From assembly GCA_027382625.1 (NCBI GenBank), contig JAJKFJ010022184.1, positions 1-64,000 on the forward strand: a stretch of DNA of 64,000 nt, given 5' to 3'. Origin of the DNA: Tetmemena sp. SeJ-2015. Taxonomy: Eukaryota > Ciliophora > Spirotrichea > Sporadotrichida > Oxytrichidae. Under the pieces are notes generated by a model. It searched no databases, was not told the DNA's origin, and worked only from the letters and a program-made list of their open reading frames with translations. Within the stretch, counting starts at the first letter, position 1. Each line of letters opens with the position of its first letter. Below, one piece after another: positions 45,671 to 57,059 of this stretch. The position numbers and the translations under genes are program-made.

Positions 45671-46090
45671 TTAAATAAATTATAAAATATTCATAAAATA
45701 TCTATTTCATAATATGGAAAGAATGCAATATTTAGCTTTCTTTAATTTATTAATTACCCAAATTAAAGCTAATTTTTATTTAAATCTGTCTTTCTCTGTG
45801 AATAAGCTTAAATTAAATAAATAAAATAGTATTTTTATGTTCTATTGGGAAACTTAATCTCATTAAATAAGCTTTTTATTTCTTAAATTATTATAAGAAA
45901 ACGAAATAAATTATCTTCTTGATAAATTTAATCATTTTCTGTAATGGAATTTAGATTTTACTTAGAGGATTTATTTCTTTCGAATAACTCTGGCTTAGAT
46001 TTTTATTTTATTTCAATAAATTGAACTAGTAAATTATTTATTTTTATATACAAATTTGGGGGGGGGGCTTTCCTCAGCATAAAATTTTTT

Positions 46091-46245
46091 ATGATGAATA
46101 AAGGTAAGAAAAAATATAATTATAGATAATTTTCTCCTAATCTGATTATTCCAATTATAGAGTCCTATTCAAGCATCTAGAACTTCAAATTTTAATCCTA
46201 ATTCAGTCAGTTAGAAGTCTATGCACCTAAATAAAATTTATATTT
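46091..46245 (+). other. Possible gene start with intron
   Basis: ATG ATG AAT AAA G is followed by GTAAGAAAAA...CCAATTATAG (about 46105-46160), then a Ser/Asn-rich stretch. Short and in AT-rich sequence, so weak. Confidence 0.3.
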
Positions 46246-46695
46246 TAACTATTTTTCGTTATTGAAAATAAACTTAAAACCAATTTTGAATATGTAAATT
46301 GTTTATATAACCAAACTTTAATTAATGATTAAGAGGCTAATGCTGCAATTATTTAGTAACTTTAGGCTTATAACTGAAGAGTGCTATGTATTCTAAAAGT
46401 TTAACACTATTTTTAAATTCTGTTTAAATTTAATTTACAATAGCGAAAAAATAACTTAAAATATAGATTTTATTTAGTTGCAATTGACCTCAATCTGACT
46501 TAAAATTTGAAGCCTTATATGTTCAAACAGGACTCTATAACTGGAAGAATCAAATATAGGAGCTAAAATTCCCCTATAAACATATCTTTTTCTTTCCTTG
46601 TTTTAATTAATAAATTTTACTGTCGAGGAAGGGCCCCAAATTTTTTATTTCACAAGTTTTTGCGATTATTATATTTGATAGATAAATATTTGACT

Positions 46696-46850
46696 ATGAA
46701 TGAATCTAATTTCTGCCATAATAATAACAACTCAGAGGTACCTTGAGCGCTGGTTAAGCAGCCTTATCTCAAAATTAGTTTTAATCCTTACCCTTACAAT
46801 AACAATCCAACCAGTTAATGCAATAAAATACCAACTTTTATCTTAAATTC
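46696..46850 (+). CDS. Coding island, Asn/Pro/Tyr-rich
   Basis: ATG 46696 (MNESNFCHNNNNSEVP), an in-frame TGA, then KQPYLKISFNPYPYNNNPTS. Removing 21 bp between two CCT copies (46741, 46762) gives a continuous frame without the TGA. Probably a first segment of a gene. Confidence 0.45.
46741..46761. other. Possible IES, pointer CCT (21 bp)
   Basis: CCT at 46741-46743 and 46762-46764. Removal gives NNSEVPYLKISFNPYPY in frame. The short pointer keeps this tentative. Confidence 0.5.
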
Positions 46851-47238
46851 AAATTAAAATATAATTTATTAGAAATTATTAAGCATTTAACACATAAGTA
46901 TCAGAAAAATATCAATTTGATTAAGTCGATATTTTTACTTTTTATCAGTGCTGATTTTAAAAACTAAATAAATAACTTTAAAATAATATTATATGTTAAA
47001 AAAGATAATTCATATCATTTTAAACTATTTTTACTTATAAATGACTAAATTCATGAGCATATTATTTATCAAGGAAGATATGTCGGCTAAAATTGAATGC
47101 TGAGCTATTTAAATTGGGATGAAATAAACCAAGGGCTTGACAAACTTTGGTAAAAATTGTATTTACTTTTAACATAACATATTTTTCAAATCTTTTCTTT
47201 ATATTTAATACGATTAATACAGAGGATATTTTTATATG

Positions 47239-47269
<31 letters not shown>

Positions 47270-47444
47270 TAAAAATGCCTCTGATAAATAAATATATTCC
47301 CAACATGGAATTTTAATATTTAACGTCTTTTAATTAATTTGAATTAGAAATGGAATTTGATATATTCCTCATTTAACTGCCTTCTCATTTCTGTTCTGAA
47401 TATTACTAAGAACTGGATCTTTATAGTACATTAACTTGAATCTT

Positions 47445-47560
47445 GGGCCAGCTACCTCTCTTCTTTTAAAATTCCCGGAAACCAACTTCTAAGTCTCCAC
47501 TCCCGAAAAAAGAGGCAGTTGTGTTTTTTAATTTAGGGACTACAATAAATCTTGAAACCT
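47445..47560 (+). CDS. Coding island, unknown
   Basis: GPATSLLLKFPETNFQVSTP, then EKRGSCVFQFRDYNKS and TGA. Less AT-rich than its flanks. No start; likely an internal segment. Confidence 0.35.
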
Positions 47561-47569
47561 TAAGAGAGT

Positions 47570-49390
47570 TATCTTAAAAATTGCCTTATATAATTTGAAG
47601 TTAAAATTGAAGAATAAAAAAGCTTTCTTGGATTCCTATAGTATGATATATTCATTTATTCTCTTCTAACTAACTTCTAAAGGCTTGATAATTTATCAAT
47701 TGTTTCTATTTAAATTTAATTAGACAACAACAATAAAAAAACTCTAACTTAATTTAAATATTAAGAGTAGAGTTTTAGAGTGGCTAATAACTCCTCTAGC
47801 ATCTATCTAATATTGCTCTCTTAATTTTTATGTTCTTATTATTTATTTATGAAAATATTGTTATAGAAGATAAAAATGCTTGTAAATATTTTTAAGTGAA
47901 AATATATTATTAAATAGTTTAATTAAATATATCAGACAAAAATTATTCAATTTTTATAATAGGAACAAGCTTTAAAGTGGATTAAATTCTCAGAATAAAA
48001 TATATCCAAAATTAAATTCTAAATTTTTTTAAATTATAGTTATTTGCAATATATCAACTATTTATTATATTTTTTAATTAATTTAAATTTGATAGCTATA
48101 ACTCTGAAATTTTATAGTATTTTACTGGTTTCATTAATTTATAAATTTTAGGCATAATTGATTGACTATTTTAGTAAATATAAATTTGTTATTTCAAAGC
48201 AATTTATGAAATTTTATGGAATAACTCCATATTAATATCAAATATATAAGTTTAAAATACCTCATATTAATTATCAAACTATAGAAAAAAATATAAACTA
48301 ATATTAATTATAAATTAATATATCTCCTATTATTATTTTAGCTTTTCGCTAAATTATAATTTTTAAATATTAAATATTGCGTATGACAGGGAAACTATTC
48401 CACTTTGCTTAATTAATTTCAGAGAATGCTATTAGGATTCGTTGTTGTATAGGACCCCTTTTCTGAATGTATCTCTTTCCCAAAATTATCGTTACTGTTA
48501 TAGCTATGCAGCTCCTCCACATTTAAATCCTACTATTACAATTTTACTAAAAAATTTGACCATTTACCACCTTTATCTAATTCTGAGTCTATCATTATTC
48601 TCAAGACCTAATGTAACAAATTTAGATCATCCTCTATTTCTAAGGTACACTTCTAAATACAATTTTATATCGTTTTTTGTTTAGCAGTAAATCAACTTGG
48701 AGATAATTCACAACTAATTAAAGCAAAAATGTTTTCCAATTAAATTCTCTAATGATAGTATAAAAATTTTAGTTAAATAAGAATAAAAATTCAATAGACT
48801 ACTGAAGTTAAAATCCTTATTATTTAAAATCCAATCTATAATGAGTTTGTGATTTAAATATCGATATTAAATTAAGGTGAAAAATATATAAAGAGCTCCT
48901 TAAATTAACAATATTAGGAAAAGTGAAAGTTTGAGTTCTAACCCAATTATAAAAATAAGCTAAATAGCTAAGCAAAATGAGTTTTAAGTTTTAAATATTT
49001 GACTTATTTGTTTCCTAGACTACTTATTTTAAGTTGAAGATTTGTAATTAGTTTTTTAATAAGAAAGAGTCTCTGACTTTGCTAATAAATATATTGAAAA
49101 TAATAAACAGTATATATATATTTTCAAATATCATAATAAAGAAGATTACTGTTGATTATTAAAAGTATTAAATTATAAATTATTACCTCATCTCACTATT
49201 CTTTTAATACAATTGGTGTGAGATTTTAATTATGAGATGTCTGTGAATAAAATATTTAACGCAAAGCAAATAACAGGCTTAGATTAAAAAAATTAAATAA
49301 CCAATCGAAATCATACAGTGACAACAACAATGTTTTTAGCAAGGACCAGAATTACATTTCTCCCTTTAAAACCTAAAATTAACGAAATAT
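47570..49390. other. AT-rich stretch with no firm gene
   Basis: A block at 48424-48690 is open in two plus-strand frames (one starting MLLGFVVVQDPFSECISF), but neither is convincing. A (TA)n run lies just upstream near 47237. Nothing else recognised. Confidence 0.35.
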
Positions 49391-49399
49391 ATATACAAT

Positions 49400-50850
49400 G
49401 TAGATGTTTACAAATATATTACTAATTCAAGCTTAATTAAGCGAAATTCTTTTTTAAATTTATGATTTTTGCTAATAGCTAAAGTTTCTGCATTGGGATT
49501 CCTTTTGTAAACTTTCACTCTCCTGGCATTTGAAAAAATGCGCGTTTGGAGCATCTAGGGCTCAATCGATAGAGAATTAAAAAATAATAGGACTTTATCC
49601 TGTGCGATGACCCTCTATCTGCTCTCACGATGGAGTTAACTGCGCTTTAATGTGGCAGGTGCCAATTATTCATAAATGCAACCTCCTAATTAAATTGCCC
49701 TCACAAATTGGCTATTCAGCCAAAGTGCACAGGATCATTATTTCTCGCTATAAGATGAGCATTTCATTGATACCCATATTGTGAGGGTTTAGATATATAA
49801 ATGTAAAGGCATTACGAAATATGCAAATGGTGATAAATATGAATATGAATGCAAAGATTATTTTTTTATAAATAGACTTTGAATTTCCTAAAAATTATAA
49901 AATAAAATTATTTGAACTATAACAAGGAAAAAAAAGTTTTTAGACATGGAGCTCATAATATCTGAGAAACAGAATGGTTTTTAGAAATTAATTAAAAGTT
50001 AGAATGTTATAAATTAATTTTTGAAATTAATTAGGTTAACTTTCAATTAATTAAAAACTTTTACCAGCGGGGGGTTCGTGCGACCGTCCTCCAATCATTA
50101 ATCAGACATCGCCTCGCTCAATGGTATTCCAACTATTGAGTCTGATTAATGATTGGAGGACGGTCGCACGAACCCCGCTGGTAAAAGTTTTTAATTAATT
50201 GAAAGTTAACCTAATTAATTTCAAAAATTAATTTATAACATTGCAACTTTTAATTAATTTCTAAAAACCATTCTGTTTCTCAGATATTATGAGCTCCATG
50301 TCTAAAAACTTTTTTTTCCTTGTTATAGTTCAAATAATTTTATTTTATAATTTTTAGGAAATTCAAAGTCTATTTATAAAAAAATAATCTTTGCATTCAT
50401 ATTCATATTTATCACCATTTGCATATTTCGTAATGCCTTTACATTTATATATCTAAACCCTCACAATATGGGTATCAATGAAATGCTCATCTTATAGCGA
50501 GAAATAATGATCCTGTGCACTTTGGCTGAATAGCCAATTTGTGAGGGCAATTTAATTAGGAGGTTGCATTTATGAATAATTGGCACCTGCCACATTAAAG
50601 CGCAGTTAACTCCATCGTGAGAGCAGATAGAGGGTCATCGCACAGGATAAAGTCCTATTATTTTTTAATTCTCTATCGATTGAGCCCTAGATGCTCCAAA
50701 CGCGCATTTTTTCAAATGCCAGGAGATTGAACGCCTACAAAGGGAATCCCAATGCAGAAATTTTAACTATCAGCAGAAATCATAAATTTAAAAAAGAATT
50801 TCGCTTAATTAAGCTTAAATTAGTAATATATGGATTTAAATAATCTACCT
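49400..50850. repeat. Large inverted repeat (palindrome), ~705-bp arms, 34-bp loop
   Basis: The left arm ends CCAATCATTAATCAGA (50106) and the right arm starts TCTGATTAATGATTGG (50141). The arms match through CGTGCGACCGTCC, GAGCATCTAGGGCTCAATCG and CTTAATTAAGC, with only scattered differences: two extra G at 50070, a two-base change near 50002, and several changes beyond 49540. Divergence increases toward the outer ends. No ORF of host type. Confidence 0.93.
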
Positions 50851-51899
50851 TTATAATGCCAATCTATTTAAACTAAATAATTTAATGCCTCCAGAGTAGT
50901 CTATAAATTTATAATCATTCAATTTAAGATTGAATTACAATTGCTTAATTTAATATCATTTCTATTTTAATTTATTTAAAAAGACTTTGCTCAAGATGTA
51001 GGTTTTGAAAATTAATGTGTTGGAGGTTACAAATCCTCATCTTATATATTATTAAATTAGTTAACTTATTTTTCAGGTTGCCTTCTAATTATCTTTAGTC
51101 ATTAATTTAAAACTTGAACTAGGGAGTTATATCATTATAATATAAATAAGCACTTAAATTTCGAAAACATCAATGTGCCATAACTGCCCTTCCATACTAA
51201 AAGAGGCTCACAAAACATTTATAAAGATAGTCAATTTAGCCAGCTTTGGATTTTTGGATTATATAAAATAGAAGGGTTGTATTTATTATATCAAAGAATA
51301 ATTTTTTGTATAACAAAAATGAATTAATATTGATTATGAGAGACACAATACTTAAATAATTGGTTTATTCCTTATAATCGAATGAAATTAAATTTTATTT
51401 CTTTGCGATTATAGAATTATATAATGAATTATTTTTCGATGAAAATTTTTTAATTTAAGTGTCTTTTTTTAAAAACATCCTAAATTTCTTTAACAAACTC
51501 ATTATCTGCAATTAATGTGGGACCTTTTAGGCTATTTTGAAAGATAGAAGAACATTTTTTTTCTATCAGAGATTAAATATATAAAAAGATTGATGGTTGA
51601 TTTATTAATTTAATTAACATAATTAAAGACCGCAATATTGTTGCTAATAATTTTGAATAACTTTTATAAATTTGGGGAACTAATAAAGCCATAATCTTAA
51701 TAATTTAATACAAAAAAGTAACTTTAGAAACAGATTTTAAAAAATTAAAATTTAATTATTGGTTCAAGTAGGAGTATAAGCTATTAAATAAGAGGAAGAA
51801 AGCTAAAAACTAATTTGCAAAACTATTTACTTGCAAAGAATTTGAAACTATTTTTAATTTTGGTACTCTGAATTTTACTTTTTAAAGTTGATAGCATCG

Positions 51900-52145
51900 A
51901 CTAAAAAGGTTTTCTGAAATAGCAAAGGAGTTAGAAGGTAGCAATTCTCACAGCATGACACCTGCCCCCAAAAAGGCATCACACAGCCAGCCATGAGGTT
52001 CAGTTTTAAATTTTCTTGATCATATAAAGCAGTCAACTCATAACCCATCTAAACCCTTCAATAAAGATTGATAGCTAATTCAAATGACCCTCATGTTTTC
52101 TGATATCAGTGTTGAAGCAGACATTGATTTTCCAATTAATATATA
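51900..52145 (+). CDS. Coding islands, possible SANT/Myb-like start
   Basis: KRFSEIAKELEGSNSHSM, then KKASHSQP, an in-frame TGA, GSVLNFLDHIKQSTHNPSKP and, one frame off, MFSDISVEADIDFP. The first block faintly recalls a Myb/SANT helix (xxSEIAKELEG). Too short to assign. Confidence 0.35.
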
Positions 52146-52671
52146 AGTTATATTTTAGTAAAAATTATAGCTAAAAAATCCGATGTATTTATTTCCATAT
52201 ATTTTTAATAAAGAAATTAATTAAACACAAATTATTTTAACTTGCTCTTTAAATATAAGCTTTTATTCAAACTATTTCCGATTTAATTATGTTCCTTTCT
52301 TATAATACTCTTTTTCTTGAAAATTTTAAAACTATAGAACAAGAATGATAAATAGAAACAATCGTAGTTTATTTTTTTTATTAAAAATTGTATCCTCTAA
52401 TATAAAAACGGCTTGCGTAGGAGGTGCCTCAAGTAAGTAAACATTAAGCTAATAAAAATGTTATTATATAATTTTTTTTAATTATTAATCTAAAACATAT
52501 TTAAATATAATAAAACTAATTTACCAATCTCATTTTTAAAAAAAAAAGATTAAATAGAAAAATCATAAGCAAATAATGTTCTAGATTGCTTTAAAATCTT
52601 ACTGATTTTATTTAAGAGAAAAATAAAAAAGCATTCTCTTTTCATATGAAGCTCTATCCACTATAAAGCCC

Positions 52672-52764
52672 ATGGATTATACTCAAAGTCCATTTTCCTC
52701 CTATAAAAGTACACTTTCTTAGCTGAGAGGAAAAGTATAATCCCGTGATCTAGGCCTAAAATGA
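52672..52764 (+). CDS. Short coding island / first segment
   Basis: ATG 52672 (MDYTQSPFSSYKSTLSQLRG, then KVQSRDLGLK), TGA 52762-52764. GC content is above its flanks. Probably the start of an interrupted gene. Confidence 0.35.
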
Positions 52765-53075
52765 CTAAGAATATGAATTTAAATTCCAGAAATGTAGTGG
52801 ACAAATTAAGTGGAAATCAAACATTCTATATGCTAATAATATTTTTATTTTATAATAAAATGAGCTTTATGTCTTCGCTAAAAAATTTTATAGATGGATA
52901 TAGTATTTAAAAATAAATTTATTCTCCAAAATTTAAAAAGAATTTTAAATAAATAAAATTTAATATTAATATTAATCTAAATGTATTATTTTTTTGATTT
53001 TGAACGACCTTAAATTTGTCTGATAATTAAAAGCTTTAAAAAACATTTAATAAATGGAAATTAATTAAATCCTGA

Positions 53076-53460
53076 TTGGTTAAAATAATAAATGGAAAGT
53101 TTCAACTTCGTGTCAGTTGAAATTATAGATTAACCCCCTGATCTGCAGCTTTTAGATAGCTTATCACAAATAATAAGATTTTATTCTTTAATCATCGACT
53201 CAGTACCTTTCAGCAGCAAGATATGATGCGCACAAAGTCTCACTTTCGAGACATGCTTTCAGATTAAATTTGTGCCGATTATACCTCTAAACTGAGAGCT
53301 CCTACACAAAAACTGCAAGGACAAAAAGTTCTTTGAATTTCATGCTGAATAGAATAGTCTAAATATTATTTATATCGGGCACACTTCAACTGTCACTGAT
53401 TTGTCCCATTTTATTTAATTCAATAAATTAATTTGATTTTCCATTAAATTCTCAGCTATA
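53076..53460 (+). mobile_element. TIR element copy C (~385 bp), diverged
   Basis: Starts TTGGTTAAAATAATAAATGG and ends CCATTAAATTCTCAGCTATA, like the ends of the other copies. The middle has CTCCTACACAAAAACTGCAAG and CACACTTCAACTG in the expected positions. An open frame (VSVEIIDQPPDLQLLDSL) lies in its left part. Confidence 0.6.
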
Positions 53461-53997
53461 ATCAATTAATAAATGTTTGAAGTTTAAATATGAGCATTTT
53501 TGGGTGAGCTTAATTTTTATTTTTAATTAAAATCTTAAACCTTTTTGAAAGCATCTAATTAACACTTTAGAGAAATTATTTCTATTCTTTTTAATTTATA
53601 TATTTATTATAATTTTCAATTAAATATTTTTCTGACTTCCATTGTTGTTTATGTTTTGAACTTATAAAGATAGCCTCAAGCAAACTTAATTTAAGTAAAA
53701 TTATTTTTTATTTTATACTTTTAAGAGATTTAAATGCGACCTTATTGAACAATTAGTATTAGAAATATTTTTTAATTAAAGTAAATGAATAAATTAAAAT
53801 GATTTAAAAATTTAATTAATTAAGCAACATAAAAGAAGGATGATAATTTTTTCTCAAATGATCTATAAATTGAGAAAAGAAATTTAATTTTAAAAGAATT
53901 AAAACTAATAATATTTAAATAAAAAGAAAAATGGCTTTTTTAAAAAGAATATTTTTGTTAAAAATGATTAAATAATTTTATCTTTTTAATTATTTCA

Positions 53998-54330
53998 ATG
54001 CTTCACCTGGGCCGGGTTGCGATTTGACTACTTGCTAACTAAATCCTGGATTTTTCTGCATAGGCCTCTCTGCATTCAGTAGATCTTCATCTTGCTTTCC
54101 TCAGTACGAATGCAATAGGTATTCTGGTAGGTGCTATGTTGCTAAATATAATGAGCAAGCCTACTGCGACCCAGACACTTGCCTATTTCTTGATCCGGCC
54201 AACACGGCTTGTATGATAGACTACTCTCGTACCGTCCCGAGTGAATTTTTTAAATGCAGGAGCTGGATCACCACTACTGCCCCTCCCACTACTACTTAGG
54301 CTCCAACTACTCCAGGCCCCACCACTTAAA
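53998..54330 (+). CDS. Cys-rich secreted-type domain with Thr/Pro stalk (segment)
   Basis: Reads NASPGPGCDLTTCQLNPGFF, CFPQYECNRYSGRCYVAKYN, QAYCDPDTCLFLDPANTACM and FKCRSW, then a Thr/Pro-rich stalk TTTAPPTTTQAPTTPGPTT. There are ten or more Cys in ~95 residues and GC well above the flanks. Cys pairs plus a Thr/Pro linker are typical of extracellular or cell-surface proteins. No start or signal peptide is seen, so this is an internal or terminal segment. The frame runs on to a TGA near 54563 through AT-rich sequence that is probably not coding. Confidence 0.6.
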
Positions 54331-54866
54331 AAATAATTAGAGGTCTCATCCATCTTAAACCGAGAGATGGGCTCCTTAAATTCCTTAAGGCACTCGTATC
54401 CCTGGGTTTACAGCCAGGCACAAAATTCCTGATCCCTATAACGCAAAGTTCGTTATTTATTAGTTTAAAAATTTCACATAATTCAAAAGGTTTTCAATTT
54501 ATTAAGTCTTTAAAAATTCAGTTTATAAATACTTACGATAAAAATGACTAAATACAGATAAAATGAGTGGGGATACTCTTATGAACGCATGCAGTCCTTC
54601 TGATCACGATTCTTCATAATTTTAAAACATTTTATCACAAGGTTATGAATAATAAATCAGAATTAAGAAAGAATAATATATAATAAAATATAGAATCAAT
54701 ATGCTTTTATTTTGACATAATTAAAAATTGATTTATAAACTACAAACTTAAAGAATAATTTTTAGGCTTTCACAGATAGAAAAAAGCGAATATTTCATAT
54801 CTGAGATAGATTTTATTTTGATGTATTGACGAAAAATTAAGCAAGCCTTCACGATATAAAGACCAA

Positions 54867-55275
54867 TATAGCTGAGAATTTAATAAAAAAGAGAATTAAA
54901 TTAATAAATAAATTGAGAAATTTAAAATCCTAGGCAGTTGAAGTGTGAGATTTTGGGTTAAAATTATTACTATTCGATTAAGAAAAAAATTCTAAGCAAC
55001 TTTGATCCTTGCCCCTTCTTCGTAGGAGGCCTGTGTAAAGAGTTACCTCGGTAACAAGTTTTTGAATTTGGTTAATTTCTTGGTTCGGAGTCAAAGACAT
55101 CATCACTGGTACCTCCTACCGTAATGGTGGAAGAACAAACTCATCTTATAATTTGAAGACCTATCGAACAAGCCTCATATTGGACTAGTCATCTCGAGAT
55201 TTAACGGCAAACATTTTACAACTCCTCATTTATTATTTTAATTTAATTCCGATTTTCATTTAAATTTTAACTATA
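54867..55275 (-). mobile_element. TIR element copy D (409 bp)
   Basis: TATAGCTGAGAATTTAATAA at the left end; CATTTAAATTTTAACTATA at the right end, complement TATAGTTAAAATTTAAATG. The middle matches the complement of copies B and E. Contains GGTTCGGAGTC, loosely like a Pol III B box. Confidence 0.78.
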
Positions 55276-55638
55276 ATGAAGCCAGTACTTAAGTCTTTTC
55301 GTCAGGGACTTCAAGTGTGATTCACCAGCCACTAAACCTTCTGAGCTCCATGATCCAGTTTTTGCGTATTTTCTAAAAACTCATATTTTATGAGAGGAAG
55401 AAATAAAGAATAAAATATTATAAAATAAGTCGTCAACTGACTATACAAGGTGATAATCTTGAAGCTTCAAGATTATGTAGTTGCCAATAGATCTCATCAC
55501 ATATTACTAAGGTAAAATTTTTTTATGAAGGTCAGCAGGAGATCAGTCACCTTCGTTTGTTTATCCATTGAGCTGGCACAATTACTTCAAAAATTTACAG
55601 GGCCAAAAAAATCCACATCCCTCATTTTAGAACACCCT

Positions 55639-55752
55639 ATGGATTACTAAATGAAATCCCCTAACGGGGGATAAACACAACTAAACAGAAGCTTTAAGTT
55701 ATTGCCTGTGAGCCTTCCTGCCCCTCGCCAAGCTGACTTTGGAGATTCGTTG
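55639..55752 (+). CDS. Coding island / first segment
   Basis: ATG 55639 (MDYQMKSPNGGQTQLNRSFK, then LLPVSLPAPRQADFGDS). Protein-like; the frame continues into AT-rich sequence. The rest of the gene is not identified. Confidence 0.4.
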
Positions 55753-55989
55753 ATAATACATTTCAAATTGATTTTAAATTCTTATTAGTAGTGATTTGAA
55801 TCAAGAAGCAGATAGAGACTAAGAGTTCTTTTTTGAAGGAAAAATATTGTACATTTGTGACCTTATTATTTTTATAAAGGAAAGCTCTCTTTGGTTTTTA
55901 GATTGATTATTTATTATTTAAGCAATTATAAATTAGAAAGATAAAATCTAGGACACATTAATTGACATTAAAATTAGTTTTGTGAGGAG

Positions 55990-56300
55990 TAGGGAGATTA
56001 GTCGGCCACATCTATTGACTCAGTCATAGGTCTACTCACTATAAAAGAGATTTAATCATTAAGTGCTGTTAATTACAACAAAGAGGAATTATTTGAATCC
56101 GTTATAGTGTGAGAACAGTACCAGCTCCAAGAGGTGATCATTTCGTATTAGATTGATAATCATTTCTTCATATTAAAAGCCTTAATGAGTAATGGTTGCA
56201 TCAAATATCTTTAAAATTTGAATAAACGAGACACCAGATAATTGTACTACCAAGCCTAGCAATTTATGTCAAGGAGGAATTTTGCAATATCTTGACCTAT
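55990..56300 (+). CDS. Coding island with internal TGA
   Basis: EEQGDQSATSIDSVIGLLTI, then VNYNKEELFESVIV, in-frame TGA 56110-56112, then EQYQLQEVIISYQIDNHFFI and LKALMSNGCIKYLQNLNKRD. Both sides are in the same frame and look coding. The TGA may sit in an unseen IES, be an error, or be a true stop. Confidence 0.45.
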
Positions 56301-56410
56301 AGGAATTTTTAAAATCTTGCTAATTAAAGGTAAAAAATAACTCCTCAAAATGTCCAAGCCTGTTTCTAGATAATTTGTCATTTTTTCTTCTTTAAGTCTA
56401 TTAAAAATTT

Positions 56411-56529
56411 ATGAGTTTATCAATGCCAAACAGAGTGAAGAAACTTAGAGTTAAAGCTGAAGTTGGAGAGAGTATGATTTAATGCTCTTAATGCATAGTA
56501 AACTATCTTGACAAAGCAAGTGTAGACAG
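56411..56529 (+). CDS. Gene start with CxxC pair, 5' exon
   Basis: ATG 56411 (MSLSMPNRVKKLRVKAEVGE, then SMIQCSQCIVNYLDKASVD), followed by a GTAATC donor-like site at 56530. CSQC suggests half of a zinc site. No downstream exon identified. Confidence 0.45.
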
Positions 56530-56647
56530 GTAATCATTTTAAAATTTACGCATAGAGATTATTTATGGTTTGAAGGGCTGCATTATTTATCTTAAGCTAT
56601 TATTATTGGAGCATTTAAATTAAAAACAATCAAACTTCAGTCTTTAA

Positions 56648-57040
56648 TATGGTAAAAATTTAAATGAAAATTATGAATTTAAATTTTTAAGTCAAAAGAA
56701 TAAATTAAAAGCTGCAAAATGTTGACCGTTAAATTGTAACGTATGTAGCTCATTTGAGGCCTCCATTGCTCTTAAAATTATAGGATGAGTTTGTTCTGCT
56801 GCCATTAAGATAGCAAATGTCTTGGAGGAGGTTGAAGTCACAAACACCTAATCAAGAAATAAGCCAAGTTCACAAACTCATGACTGTGGTAACTCGCTCC
56901 AAAGACCTCCTACAAAGAAGTTGCAAGTAAGAAAATTGCTTAGAATTTAATGCTAAATCGAATGATCGTAACTCCAATATAAAAACTCACACTTCAAGAA
57001 TTTTAAATTTATTAAATTAAATATTAAGTTTTCAGCTATG
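56648..57040 (+). mobile_element. TIR element copy E (~393 bp)
   Basis: Left end TATGGTAAAAATTTAAATG, right end ATTAAGTTTTCAGCTATG. The core AGCCAAGTTCACAAACTCATG, CCTCCTACAAAGAAGTTGCAA matches copies B and D. Confidence 0.75.
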
Positions 57041-57059
57041 ATAGATGCAAAATTAAATA

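Noticed and set aside
53100..53240. Coding island VSVEIIDQPPDLQLLDSL
   Set aside because: It lies inside TIR element copy C; without a macronuclear match I treat it as part of the element, not a gene.
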